Made by a program: the position numbers and the translations under genes
In this document: positions 53,255 through 62,211 of the stretch, piece by piece
How the letters are laid out: every line of letters begins with the position of its first letter
Position numbering within the stretch: position 1 is the first letter of the stretch
Assembly: GCA_965262785.1 (NCBI GenBank)
Contig: OZ253559.1
Location: 1,612,001 to 1,676,000 of the forward strand
Reading direction: 5' to 3'
Length of the DNA stretch: 64,000 nucleotides
DNA from: G965218495 sp965262785
GTDB taxonomy: Bacteria > Bacteroidota > Rhodothermia > Rhodothermales > Bin80
The notes under the pieces: generated by a model
Told to the model about the DNA's origin: nothing
The model's database searches: none
Seen by the model: the letters and a program-made list of their open reading frames with translations, nothing else

Positions 53255-54126
53255 GCTACGCTTGCCCGTTGGCGGAAGAATCGAATGAGAGGCTCCACAT
53301 AGTCTTCGCCACAGACTATGGGCACCTGGTCCACCCTGGCGCGGCGTAGGCCTTGCGCAGTGGCTTCCCGCATGGCGTGTGCTCGCTCTTCGAAGGCGCG
53401 TCGCACGCGACGGCTTCCGGTATCCAGCGTGGTCGTACGGCCGGTTTCCGGGTCAGTCAGGTCAAGAAGTCCCATGGCCGGCAGAGCGTGATCACGTGAG
53501 TCCTGAAGGTGGATCGCGACTGTGTCGTGCTTGCGAGAGACCAGCCGCAGGGGCCGCTCATAGCCTTTGTCGAAAAAGTCACTAACGACAAGCACGATAG
53601 ACCGACGACGCAGCATGTGCAAGACGAACTCAAGGGCCCGACCAATGTCAGTCTTGGATGAGGTTGGCGCGTGCGCAAACAAATCTCGGATAAGCCGTAG
53701 CACGTGGCGTCGCCCGCTCTTGGGTGGTACGAACAGTTCTACCTCGTCAGAAAACAGTACCAGGCCCACCTTGTCATTGTTCTTGATGGCGCTAAAGCCC
53801 AGGATTGCGCAGATCTCTGCCGCGATTTCGCGCTTGAATTTGCTCTGCGAAGCGAAATCACCTGAGCCGGAGATGTCAACTACCAGCACCACGGTCTGCT
53901 CACGCTCTTCCTCGAATACCTTGACGTATGCATCGCCGGTTCGAGCCGTAACATTCCAGTCGATCGACCGAATGTCATCGCCCACCTGGTAGGGCCTGAC
54001 TTCGGCAAACGAGATACCTCTACCCTTGAAGGCCGAGTTGTACTCGCCCCCAAAAACGTCATTCACGAGCCCTTTAGTACGTATCTCGATCCGTCGGATT
54101 TTGGCGAAAAGCTCCTTGGGAATCAT
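53251..54126 (-). CDS. DUF58/VWA-like protein, first gene of the bat operon
   Basis: A 291-residue protein starting MIPKELFAKIRRIEIRTKG at ATG 54126. The DUF58 signature GRGISFAEVRPYQVGDDIRSIDWN is present, followed by a VWA-like half with TVVLVVDISGSGDFAS. DUF58 proteins are usually encoded next to a MoxR AAA ATPase that remodels them. Here no moxR gene precedes it; the DNA upstream is noncoding. The stop overlaps the next gene by 4 nt. Confidence 0.87.
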   Translation of the reverse strand: MIPKELFAKIRRIEIRTKGLVNDVFGGEYNSAFKGRGISFAEVRPYQVGDDIRSIDWNVTARTGDAYVKVFEEEREQTVVLVVDISGSGDFASQSKFKREIAAEICAILGFSAIKNNDKVGLVLFSDEVELFVPPKSGRRHVLRLIRDLFAHAPTSSKTDIGRALEFVLHMLRRRSIVLVVSDFFDKGYERPLRLVSRKHDTVAIHLQDSRDHALPAMGLLDLTDPETGRTTTLDTGSRRVRRAFEERAHAMREATAQGLRRARVDQVPIVCGEDYVEPLIRFFRQRASVA

Positions 54127-55011
54127 AGACTGGTGTGATCGGAAGGAAGACGCAGATAACGAATCGCGCGCAAAAAAGTTGAGCCCTGCCCGGCGGAACA
54201 AGCTGCCTGCAACAATTGATCGGCCTTTTGAGTCGCAGCAGTAGCGCATGCCTGCCCGCCAGGGCGTCCATGACCAAACCGTATGCATCTCTACATCGGC
54301 ATGCTGCACCGCACCATTGCAATGGAGTACTCTGCACCCTCCGAATTCGGGGATAAGTGACGGAGGGCCAAGTGCCCGCACCGCAGGCGCGATTCGAATG
54401 CCGGCCTGATGCCTATCCGGCCATGTAACTCGGCGTAGCCGTGCCGGACGCATGTGCATGTCGCTAAGGCGCACGTTTCAAGCAAGTGACCGGTACCGTC
54501 CGGGTGGCCCGGATATTCCCGCCGGGTCGCTGGGCGGGCTTCTACTGCGATTAGGTCGACGTAGCTTTTTTGCAGACCGTCTCTACTCCGCGGTTTACTC
54601 CTGCGTTGACCGCTGTACCTGAATTACTTCCCTTCAGCACGAAGGATAGGTCCTCGGGGTTTTGACTCTTGCCCAACACTGCTCCGGGTGAGGGCGCCAT
54701 AACGCTGCGCAAACAGTGGCAGGAATTCCCCCAAGGTGGACTAGAGTCGTCCAGAACCAGATCGTGGAGCTGCTTGTACCAGTCCTTCACCCGACAGAAG
54801 CCAGTCTGAAGGACGATGATCAGGATCGACGATCGTCCTGGACGGCCTGCCCAATGGGACATCCTGACTGTATCTACGCTTGTTGCACGGGACTGGGAAG
54901 CATGTGCTCTCCATAGGAAGGGGCCTGCTTTTACCTGGAGGGTGGCTATTGCGACCAGTAACCTCGCGCGCCATGAAGGTACGACTGACCTTGACTGAAT
55001 CACACGAACGC
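54127..55011. other. Region between the divergent bat operon and beta-propeller gene; no supported gene
   Basis: About 885 bp. The bat promoter should lie here but I could not place it. A minus-strand frame (54551-55018, about 155 codons) has a protein-like C-terminal part (LGKSQNPEDLSFVLKGSNSG...), yet its first third is antisense to the propeller gene and no family is recognised. No AAA ATPase motif is present on either strand. Confidence 0.4.
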
Positions 55012-56088
55012 ATGGCATCTTGGCCGGGAATCAGGTGTTTCGTGTCTCTTGTTGTGGCATTTGTTTCCTGCCTCACATTCGCAGATCCCGCAAGCGCTCA
55101 ACCCAATGATCCCCTCCAGCTGGCGCACTTCCAGTGGGTGAGGACGATTGCACTGGCCGACCCGGATGCGGTGCATCCGGATAGCTTGCTGATGACAGGG
55201 ATATGGGGCCTGGACGTGGCTCCCGATGGATGTATGCTCGTCGGCGATATGCACGGGTGGCAAGCCCTTCTGTTTGATCCAGATGGGAAACTCCTGGCCT
55301 TGCTTGACCCATCTCTATGCCATCCAGGGTTTGAGGTCCGGCCTGTGCACGCCGTATTTGTCGGGGATCAGTCCATCTTCCTTAGCAACGCGGGTCCTTG
55401 GGGATACCGGTTCACGCCCGAAGGGAGATGCCTGGGAAATGTCGACCCGGACTATTCCCTTATTGCGCAACGGGGGTTCCTGGATGTCGACGCCCAAGGC
55501 AATCTCTTTGGCATATATAGGTACCCAGATAAACAGGTCCTTAGATACATGAGCTCCAGTGGCAAGACCCTCCATGAGATCGATTTGCCATCCAGCGATT
55601 ATCCCAAAGCAGCCCGCAGGCTTGCTATGGGTGGCCATATTGTTGATGAGGAGCACATATTCTACGCTGGAGCTGTGGAGCCCCACGTACTGAAGATGAC
55701 GCGAGACGGTGCTATCGTAGCCAGAATCTCACACCGAACTTCCTGGTTCCGTGATCTCTCGAGAGATCTTCCAGACCCGAAGTCGATTCATCCTGCGGCG
55801 TTAATGAAAGCCTCTCGCAATCTGCTCGGGAGCAGCACGCTTACGACTGATATTTTTGAACTCACTGACCGGACCTTTATGATCCAGTACCAAAATTCCG
55901 GCAGAGGTTGGGGCTACCAGGTATTCACCAAGGACGGGCTTCTTGTTGCGGAGGAATTGGGTGTGAAACATATATTCCACTACGGCAAGTATGGATTGGT
56001 TTACCGCGTGGTACAGCCGGAGCTGGACGAATCGGGCCAGTTGCCCAATCTCTACCTCGAGGTCTACCGGTTTGTTGCAGCGGAGTAG
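55012..56088 (+). CDS. Secreted beta-propeller protein (6-bladed/NHL-like)
   Basis: A 358-residue protein starting at ATG 55012 with a signal peptide (to DPASAQ); in-frame ATGs at 54973 and 54880 are possible but would bury the signal. Repeats such as GIWGLDVAPDGCMLVGD, LFDPDGKLLALLD, GFLDVDAQGNLFGIYR and VLRYMSSSGKTLHEID have the spacing of 6-bladed or NHL propellers. No catalytic motif. Probably periplasmic or surface-exposed; partner unknown. Confidence 0.65.
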   Translation: MASWPGIRCFVSLVVAFVSCLTFADPASAQPNDPLQLAHFQWVRTIALADPDAVHPDSLLMTGIWGLDVAPDGCMLVGDMHGWQALLFDPDGKLLALLDPSLCHPGFEVRPVHAVFVGDQSIFLSNAGPWGYRFTPEGRCLGNVDPDYSLIAQRGFLDVDAQGNLFGIYRYPDKQVLRYMSSSGKTLHEIDLPSSDYPKAARRLAMGGHIVDEEHIFYAGAVEPHVLKMTRDGAIVARISHRTSWFRDLSRDLPDPKSIHPAALMKASRNLLGSSTLTTDIFELTDRTFMIQYQNSGRGWGYQVFTKDGLLVAEELGVKHIFHYGKYGLVYRVVQPELDESGQLPNLYLEVYRFVAAE

Positions 56089-56534
56089 GTAAAGGCCGTG
56101 GTATCTCCTATAGGCGCGGAGGTAACAGCGATCATTGTCTTAGCTCTGTTTCTGGCGTTGGGCATTGAGCTTATTGGACCGCGGGAATCGGACCCCCCGT
56201 GACCTCATCCTGGAGGCCTGCCCGGGTAATTTCATTGCGCTCGATCGTACGTTTGCAGGGCAGGCCATGCCTGCACTTGTTGCTCATGAGGCCTCCACAA
56301 GCATACAAGAGTTTAGTCGGGTTCGGTGGCGCGGGAGCTACGACGGTGAAACTGGCCTTGACCGGCTAGCCTGCGCCGGCAGCAACAGTCTTGTGACGCA
56401 CCGGCGCCAGGCAAGACGCGCAGATGATGACCGGGAAGTGGCGGCATCCAATGCGCTTGTGTAGCCCACAGTCCACGTCGAACAGAATGGTCTTTAGCGG
56501 GTACAGTGCGCCATTCACCAGCCTACCTGAAGAC
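56089..56534. other. Intergenic region before yceI
   Basis: About 450 bp with no convincing gene. On the minus strand near 56174-56202 there is a short tRNA-3'-end-like stretch (GGTCCGATTCCCGC), but stem pairing fails and no acceptor or anticodon arm can be drawn. Confidence 0.4.
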
Positions 56535-57125
56535 ATGAAGTCCCGTTTCGTTCTTCCCATTGCGTTAGTACTGTTTCTTGCAGGTTTCAGCGGCGACGCG
56601 CCGGCCACGTGGTCCATTGATTCGGCGCACTCCAAGATAGGATTCAAGGTGCGGCACCTTGGCATCTCAAACGTGCGTGGCGAATTTGGCGAATATGATG
56701 CCACGATCACCATGGACCCGGAAGACTTGCAGTCGCTGCAAGCGTCGGTCACGATCCAGGTTGTCAGCATTGATACCGGGAATGACCGTCGCGACAATCA
56801 CTTGCGGTCGGACGACTTTTTCTCTGCGGAGACGTTTCCAACCATGACCTTTGAAAGCACGGGCGTCACGAATTTGGAAGGTTCTACGTTTGACATAGTA
56901 GGAAACCTGACCATTCGCGACGTCACCAAGGAGGTCGTGCTCAGTGCTGAGTACCTCGGGTCCGCGACGATGGGCGATTCCGAGCGCGCCGGCTTTGAGG
57001 CGCGTACCAAAGTCAACCGGATAGATTTCGGCCTCATGTGGAACCGGCTTACCGAAGCCGGCGGGGCTGTAGTGGGCCACGACATAGAGGTTATTCTGGA
57101 GCTCGAGATCATCAAAGACTCCTAG
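56535..57125 (+). CDS. YceI-family periplasmic protein
   Basis: A 196-residue protein with a signal peptide (MKSRFVLPIALVLFLAGFSG). The mature part is the YceI lipocalin-like barrel, with WSIDSAHSKIGFKVRHLGIS, FGEYDATITMDPEDLQSLQ, HLRSDDFFSAETFPTMTFES and TKEVVLSAEYLG. Family members bind long isoprenoid or amide lipids in the periplasm. ATG 56535 was chosen for the signal peptide. purQ starts 4 nt after its stop. Confidence 0.88.
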   Translation: MKSRFVLPIALVLFLAGFSGDAPATWSIDSAHSKIGFKVRHLGISNVRGEFGEYDATITMDPEDLQSLQASVTIQVVSIDTGNDRRDNHLRSDDFFSAETFPTMTFESTGVTNLEGSTFDIVGNLTIRDVTKEVVLSAEYLGSATMGDSERAGFEARTKVNRIDFGLMWNRLTEAGGAVVGHDIEVILELEIIKDS

Positions 57126-57129
57126 GTCG

Positions 57130-57843
57130 GTGAACGTAGGCGTCATCGTCTTTCCGGGTTCTAACTGCGACCATGACGCTTATCACGTAGTCCGTCACGT
57201 CCTTGGGCTCAATGCGCGTTTTATCTGGCACAAGGAGACGGAGCTCGGAGACGTAGATCTGGTCATTGTGCCTGGCGGGTTTTCGTACGGCGACTACTTG
57301 CGTGCCGGGGCCGTGGCACGGTTTTCACCCATCATGGAGCGCGTTGTAACGTTTGCCCATGGCGGCGGCCTCGTGTTGGGCATCTGCAACGGTTTCCAGG
57401 TGTTGTGCGAAGCCGGACTGCTGCCCGGGGCCCTGTTGCGAAACGCGAGTCTGCGCTTTGTCTGCAAGTGGGTATATCTTCGCGTGGAGAGCAGTGATAC
57501 AGCGTTCACGAACGCACTGCGCCACGGACAGGTGATCCGCGTCCCCATAGCGCATGGTGAAGGCAGCTATTTTGCTTCGGCAGACACGCTGGATGCACTG
57601 GAAGCTGAAGAGCGGGTCGTATTTCGCTACTGCGACGAAAAGGGCACGCCAAGTCAAGGGGTCAATCCGAATGGCTCGGCCCGCCACATCGCAGGCATCA
57701 TCAACCTTGAGGGCAATGTTCTGGGCATGATGCCCCATCCAGAGCGTTGCGCTGAATCGGAGGTTGGCGGTGCGGATGGGCTACTCATCTTCCGTAGCCT
57801 GATGTCGCATTCCATGCGACAGCTTGCTATTCCAGTCGAATGA
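57130..57843 (+). CDS. purQ: Phosphoribosylformylglycinamidine synthase subunit PurQ
   Basis: A 237-residue class I glutamine amidotransferase with GTG start. The nucleophile Cys is in GLVLGICNGFQVLCEAG near residue 84 and the His-Glu pair in GMMPHPERCAE near 205; MNVGVIVFPGSNCDHDA at the start is diagnostic of PurQ. It supplies ammonia to PurL in purine synthesis. purL/purS are not in the window. The stop overlaps the start of the rhomboid gene (ATGA). Confidence 0.93.
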   Translation: MNVGVIVFPGSNCDHDAYHVVRHVLGLNARFIWHKETELGDVDLVIVPGGFSYGDYLRAGAVARFSPIMERVVTFAHGGGLVLGICNGFQVLCEAGLLPGALLRNASLRFVCKWVYLRVESSDTAFTNALRHGQVIRVPIAHGEGSYFASADTLDALEAEERVVFRYCDEKGTPSQGVNPNGSARHIAGIINLEGNVLGMMPHPERCAESEVGGADGLLIFRSLMSHSMRQLAIPVE

Positions 57844-58442
57844 TTGATTTTTTCGCTGCGCCCATTACGCTGATCCTCTTGGTCACCATTGCCCTGGTGA
57901 GCATCACTGCGTTGTGGGTTGACCGCTCCTTGGTGGATCGGTTGAAATTCATCCCAGCTCAGCGGTCACAGCTGTATCGGTGGGTGTCCAGTGCCTTCGT
58001 GCACAACGGGTTCTGGCATCTTTTTGCTAATCTCTTTACGCTCTATTTCTTCGGCCCTCCCTTGGAATCTTGGATGGGGGGCGCCGATTTTTTGGGTTTG
58101 TACGGCGGTTCACTGGTTGCTTGCAGCGCCGTTACGTATTTGTGCCACCGTGACGACACGGGATACGCTGCGGTCGGTGCTTCGGGTGCCATCGTGGGAG
58201 TTGTCTTTGGGTTTTGCCTTTTCAGGCCCTTCGAGCTGATCTATTTTTTCGGTGTGTTGCCCCTGCCCTCGATCGCATTTGCTGCGCTCTTTGTTGCCGG
58301 CTCGCTGTGGGCCATAAACAAGGGCAAGCTGCCAGGCATTGCACATACAGGACACCTAGGCGGCGCGCTAGGCGGCGTTATTCTGACGATACTACTTGAG
58401 CCGGAGGTGTTGTCCAGCTTTCTTCGCCAGTTGGGGTTGTAG
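57840..58442 (+). CDS. Rhomboid-family intramembrane serine protease
   Basis: A 200-residue membrane protein with about six helices. Catalytic features are VGASGAIVGVVFGF (Ser, helix 4) and AHTGHLGGALGGVIL (His, helix 6); the HNGFWHLFANLFTLYFFGPP segment after helix 1 is the usual His-x3-Asn type motif. It should cleave transmembrane substrates in the inner membrane. It overlaps the purQ stop by 4 nt, so it is translationally coupled to it. Confidence 0.88.
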   Translation: MIDFFAAPITLILLVTIALVSITALWVDRSLVDRLKFIPAQRSQLYRWVSSAFVHNGFWHLFANLFTLYFFGPPLESWMGGADFLGLYGGSLVACSAVTYLCHRDDTGYAAVGASGAIVGVVFGFCLFRPFELIYFFGVLPLPSIAFAALFVAGSLWAINKGKLPGIAHTGHLGGALGGVILTILLEPEVLSSFLRQLGL

Positions 58443-58500
58443 CGGCACCGGACTCGGCCCACAACCCGGGGCGACTCGTTACCGGCTGCGGGGTGCGTGC

Positions 58501-59646
58501 CTAAACCGCCTCCTGCTTTGAGATGTCCTTCTCGAAGAGTGCGTACTGCTTGTCAATGATAGTGCCTATGGAGGTGAGAAGGTTCTTCAAGACATGATTG
58601 GAGTCCAATACCCAGCTTGTTTCGCATGCCGCATACCCGTAGGCCGGGCCCTTCAGTATGGTTTCAATTACTGGCAGTACGTCGAAGGCGCGGCCATGGT
58701 AAGCCTTCTTCACGCCCATCAGCGGCATGCGGATCTCATTAAAGCCACCGAACTTGTCGTGCAACAGGATCTTTGCAAGCCCGAAAGGAAATAGGCGACC
58801 ATCCGGCACCTTCTTGAGGGCCGGGTTGATGTTGGGCAGCGAGACGGAAAACGCTACCGGTTCTCCGTCTTTTTCAAGGATAAAGCATATTCGCGGGTCC
58901 AAGATATCCTTGAACTTCTTTGCGAGTTGCCGGAACTCATTCTGGGTGATCGGCACAAAGCCCCAGTTATGCTGCCATCCATCATTCCAGATTAAGCGCA
59001 TGATCTCGACGTCCTCGTAGTACCTGGACATGTCCATGGGGCGAAGTTTCAGCCCGGGGTTGCGTCGGTTTACGATCTCGGCGCCCCGAACCATGCGATC
59101 AGCCCTGACGTGCTTGTGATGGATGTAGTAGGCCCAGATCTTCATGACCCGCTTAAACCCCCACCGCGTCAGGAATTCCTCGTAGTACGGAGGGTTGTAG
59201 GGCATAAGAATTGCCGGCATCCGGTCGAATCCGCCTGTCAGCAGCGCGGAGAGGTCATTAAGCGTGGGGTTTGTAGGCCCGCGCAACGCACGCAGGCCTT
59301 TAGCTCTTGCCCAGGTTGCTGCCGCCTCAAATAGAGCCACTGCGGTTTCATAGCGCTCTTCACACTCGAAAAACCCAAAGAAGCCCACGCCGTCCTCGTG
59401 CGTCTTGAGGTGCATTCCATTGCGAATGCTGGCGATACGCCCGACTACCTGACCGGCATCATCAAATGCAAGGAACAAGGCCATTTCTCCGTGTTCGAAG
59501 AAGGCATTCTGCTTCCGGTTTAGGGTGTGACGAATCTCCGAGCGGAGCTGCGGCACCCAATACGGATGGCCCTTATAGAACGAATACGGAAAGCCAACAA
59601 ATCGTCGCAGATGGCGGCGACTCTTTACTTCACAGATAAGAGCCAT
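58501..59646 (-). CDS. GNAT-type N-acyltransferase, ceramide-synthase-like (YghO family)
   Basis: A 381-residue protein. It has a long N-terminal domain (SRRHLRRFVGFPYSFYKGHP, WVPQLRSEIR) followed by a GNAT-like core (MALFLAFDDAGQVVGRIASI, ALRGPTNPTLNDLSALLTGG) and a C-terminal GNAT repeat. The family includes E. coli YghO and the bacterial N-acyltransferase reported for ceramide synthesis in Caulobacter (family knowledge as I recall). It follows the serine-palmitoyltransferase-like gene by 27 nt on the same strand, which makes acylation of a sphingoid base its likely job (inference). Confidence 0.7.
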   Translation of the reverse strand: MALICEVKSRRHLRRFVGFPYSFYKGHPYWVPQLRSEIRHTLNRKQNAFFEHGEMALFLAFDDAGQVVGRIASIRNGMHLKTHEDGVGFFGFFECEERYETAVALFEAAATWARAKGLRALRGPTNPTLNDLSALLTGGFDRMPAILMPYNPPYYEEFLTRWGFKRVMKIWAYYIHHKHVRADRMVRGAEIVNRRNPGLKLRPMDMSRYYEDVEIMRLIWNDGWQHNWGFVPITQNEFRQLAKKFKDILDPRICFILEKDGEPVAFSVSLPNINPALKKVPDGRLFPFGLAKILLHDKFGGFNEIRMPLMGVKKAYHGRAFDVLPVIETILKGPAYGYAACETSWVLDSNHVLKNLLTSIGTIIDKQYALFEKDISKQEAV

Positions 59647-59673
59647 TTCGGAGCGACTGCATAGGGAGTGGTG

Positions 59674-60960
59674 TTACACCATGCCATTGCTGTTCACCCC
59701 GTGCCGCCGGCCTACACGTCGAAAGGCCTCGAGAATCTGATCCAGATCTTCGTCGGTATGGGTGGCCATATACGAGGTGCGCATGATGGCGCGTCCACCA
59801 GCAACGGCGCCACGCCACGGTACGACAGGATTAACAAAGATGCCTTCTTCCAACAGGTCGTTCCAGAATTGGAAGGCCGTGTTCATCTCATTGCCTATAA
59901 CCACCGGGATTATGGGTGCCTGGCTGGTCCACACGTTGAAGCCGGCATTTTTGAATCCTTCCCGCATGTAGTGAGAGATTTCCCACAGCCGCTCCAAGCG
60001 CCAGGGTTCTTCCTGCAGGATGTCCAGGCACTTCAGGACCGCGGCCACGCAAGATGGTGGCATCGAAGCGCTAAAGATGTGCACGCTCGCCATGTGGCGG
60101 ATATACTCAATGATATCGCGGTCCCCTACAGCGAAGCCGCCTAGCGACGAAAAGCTTTTCGAAAACGTGCCCGTGGTAAGCGGTACCTCGTCCGAGAGGC
60201 CAAAGTAGGCTGCAGATCCCCGCCCGCCAGGGCCAATCACGCCCACTGCATGCGCATCGTCCAACATAAGCGCCGCATTAAACTCGGCTGCTACTGCGAC
60301 CAGCTCGGGCACGCGGGCGATGCAGCCGCTCATGGAAAAGACGCCGTCAGTAACAATCAGCTTGTCGGCCTCAGGCCGCTCCTGCCCGGCCTTTTCCAAC
60401 AGTCGGCGCAAGTGATTGATGTCGTCATGGCGAAAGCGCCACGTATCCGCAGGGCTGACCTGCGTGCCGGCGACTATGCATGCGTGGTTGTCCTTGTCGG
60501 AAAAGATGAGGTCGTTCTTGGACGTGATCCCCTGGATGACTCCCATGTTGGTCATGTAGCCCGTAGAGAACAATACGCAAGCCTGCTTCCCCATAAAGGT
60601 GGCCAAACGCTCTTCGAGTTCAAGGTGGAGGTCCAGCGTACCATTCAGGAATCGGCTTCCCGTACATCCGGTGCCATACTGCTTGATAGCTAACTCGGCG
60701 GCTTCCTTGACCCTTGGGTCCGACGTCAGGCCGAGGTAGTTATTCGAGCCCGCCATGATGACTTCCCGACCATCCACGATGGCCCGTGTTCCCTCATTGC
60801 GCTCGATGGCGCGAAAATAGGGGTACAGGCCCGATGCGATCACATCGCCCACGAAGCTGCCAGGTTGCAAGAAGGCATGCGTCTTGGCAAAGATGGACGG
60901 CTCCCGCGATGTGAGAGATTCATTTGGCATGATCGGCATCGCCTCCTCGGAGCTAGTCAT
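59674..60960 (-). CDS. Serine palmitoyltransferase-like alpha-oxoamine synthase
   Basis: A PLP enzyme of about 428 residues. MAGSNNYLGLTSDPRVKEAA is the family start motif; GTGCTGSRFLNGTLDLHLEL, SDKDNHACIV, MLDDAHAVGVIGPGGRGSA and the PLP lysine in GTFSKSFSSLGGF near residue 265 are all present. The alpha-oxoamine family includes 2-amino-3-ketobutyrate CoA ligase, 8-amino-7-oxononanoate synthase and serine palmitoyltransferase. The following acyltransferase gene and the FCB context favour the last (inference). Start codon is uncertain: ATG 60960, or 60996 further upstream, or internal ATGs. Confidence 0.8.
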   Translation of the reverse strand: MTSSEEAMPIMPNESLTSREPSIFAKTHAFLQPGSFVGDVIASGLYPYFRAIERNEGTRAIVDGREVIMAGSNNYLGLTSDPRVKEAAELAIKQYGTGCTGSRFLNGTLDLHLELEERLATFMGKQACVLFSTGYMTNMGVIQGITSKNDLIFSDKDNHACIVAGTQVSPADTWRFRHDDINHLRRLLEKAGQERPEADKLIVTDGVFSMSGCIARVPELVAVAAEFNAALMLDDAHAVGVIGPGGRGSAAYFGLSDEVPLTTGTFSKSFSSLGGFAVGDRDIIEYIRHMASVHIFSASMPPSCVAAVLKCLDILQEEPWRLERLWEISHYMREGFKNAGFNVWTSQAPIIPVVIGNEMNTAFQFWNDLLEEGIFVNPVVPWRGAVAGGRAIMRTSYMATHTDEDLDQILEAFRRVGRRHGVNSNGMV

Positions 60961-61050
60961 CAAACGCAACCGTCCTAGCTTAGATAGATTAGCCAATTCG
61001 GCCTAAAGAAACAATACGGTGACGAGAGTTCATTCAAGTACTGTTTGAGA

Positions 61051-62196
61051 CTACTTGGACGATGCCACTTTATGGGCGCCGTTCGCTGCGGAAGGGTGCT
61101 GGACGGGTGAAGAAAACGCATGGACGGATGGCCCCGCACGGGACAGAACAGCTTCAATCAGCGAAACTGCCTCCATGTTCCCGCTGACCTGCCGCGTTTG
61201 CAGTCTGGCAGCATAGCTGCCCAATTGCCGGTGGAAGTCATCAAGGTCGGCCGCAGTCAGTCTACGGCCGATGATTGCTTTGCCCAAGCCCTCCCGCTCC
61301 AGGAAAAGCCCGTTGATGGTTTGCTCAAAGATGCCACGATTTGGGACAGCGAGGAGCGGCTTTCTAAGGTAGAGCGCTTCACTGATGAGCGTAAATCCCG
61401 CAGTGCACAGCACGGCCCGGCTGGTGGCTAAGTCCTTCAGGAATTCCGTGATGGAGGTGCGCTTGAACACAATATTCGGAAACTGCTCCGGGTCCGCCGG
61501 CAACGGGAAGTTGTAGACGATGTAGCTGCGTCCGTCCTCGCGCAGCAGGCCAGGGAGTGTTTTGTTACCCTCGGGTTGGTTGTAGTAAACCAGGGTGTGG
61601 TCTCCACGCGTTGGAGTGAGCCCCTCGACTTCCTTGCGGATGATGGGGGGGACCAAGTGCGTGCGCCATGGTCGCCTAACCGGCGGGAAGAAGAATGATG
61701 TCAGCAACAGTTGCGCGGGGCTCTTCGGCGCAATGATGTTGATGATCGCCTTAGCGACTTGCGCGTCAAGCCAGTGCTCTGGCGGTAGCTCGTAAACCGT
61801 TTCTGTGACGATCTGCTGGTGGTTGAATGAAATTGTAGGCACTTTAAGCCGCTCGGCGGCCCGCCATGAAAAGGCTTCAAAGTCGGTAATGACTAGCTCA
61901 GGGGAAATCGCCCGCAGTCTTCCTGCTAACTTCGAAACAATCCGATCCAAGTTGGCGATTGAAGGCCAGTTGGCGATCAACGTCGGGGCCGCCAGAACGG
62001 TGTTATTGCGCAAAACAGTCTTGAGCTGGGGTACTTCGACCACAGACTCCCCCCTGGCCCCCAGGATCTCCTTGGCCGTACCACCACAGCAGAACAGAAT
62101 CTCATGGCCACGGGCACGGAGTGCCGCCGAAATCGCAACGCTGCGCGACGAATGTCCGCGTCCCTGACCACTTAAGGCATAGACTATTCGTGCCAT
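61051..62196 (-). CDS. Glycosyltransferase, GT-B/GT28-like
   Basis: A 381-residue protein. The N-terminal glycine loop YALSGQGRGHSSRSVAIS matches the family of MJ1255-like/undecaprenyl or lipid glycosyltransferases; the C-terminal half contains CTAGFTLISEALYLRKPLLA, the donor-binding motif with the conserved Glu. No membrane helix is evident. It lies upstream of the SPT-like gene on the same strand, so it could add a sugar to ceramide-type lipids, or another envelope lipid (inference). Related by its N-terminus to the partial enzyme at 1-433. Confidence 0.75.
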   Translation of the reverse strand: MARIVYALSGQGRGHSSRSVAISAALRARGHEILFCCGGTAKEILGARGESVVEVPQLKTVLRNNTVLAAPTLIANWPSIANLDRIVSKLAGRLRAISPELVITDFEAFSWRAAERLKVPTISFNHQQIVTETVYELPPEHWLDAQVAKAIINIIAPKSPAQLLLTSFFFPPVRRPWRTHLVPPIIRKEVEGLTPTRGDHTLVYYNQPEGNKTLPGLLREDGRSYIVYNFPLPADPEQFPNIVFKRTSITEFLKDLATSRAVLCTAGFTLISEALYLRKPLLAVPNRGIFEQTINGLFLEREGLGKAIIGRRLTAADLDDFHRQLGSYAARLQTRQVSGNMEAVSLIEAVLSRAGPSVHAFSSPVQHPSAANGAHKVASSK

Positions 62197-62211
62197 ACTA
62201 CCCCACTTGCC

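Noticed and set aside
54551..55018. 155-codon minus-strand frame upstream of the bat operon
   Set aside because: Partly antisense to the signal peptide region of the propeller gene, and no recognised family; the protein-like C-terminal part is not enough to call a gene.
56174..56202. tRNA 3'-end-like stretch on the minus strand (GGTCCGATTCCCGC)
   Set aside because: The T-stem does not pair properly and no D-arm, anticodon arm or acceptor partner is found upstream.
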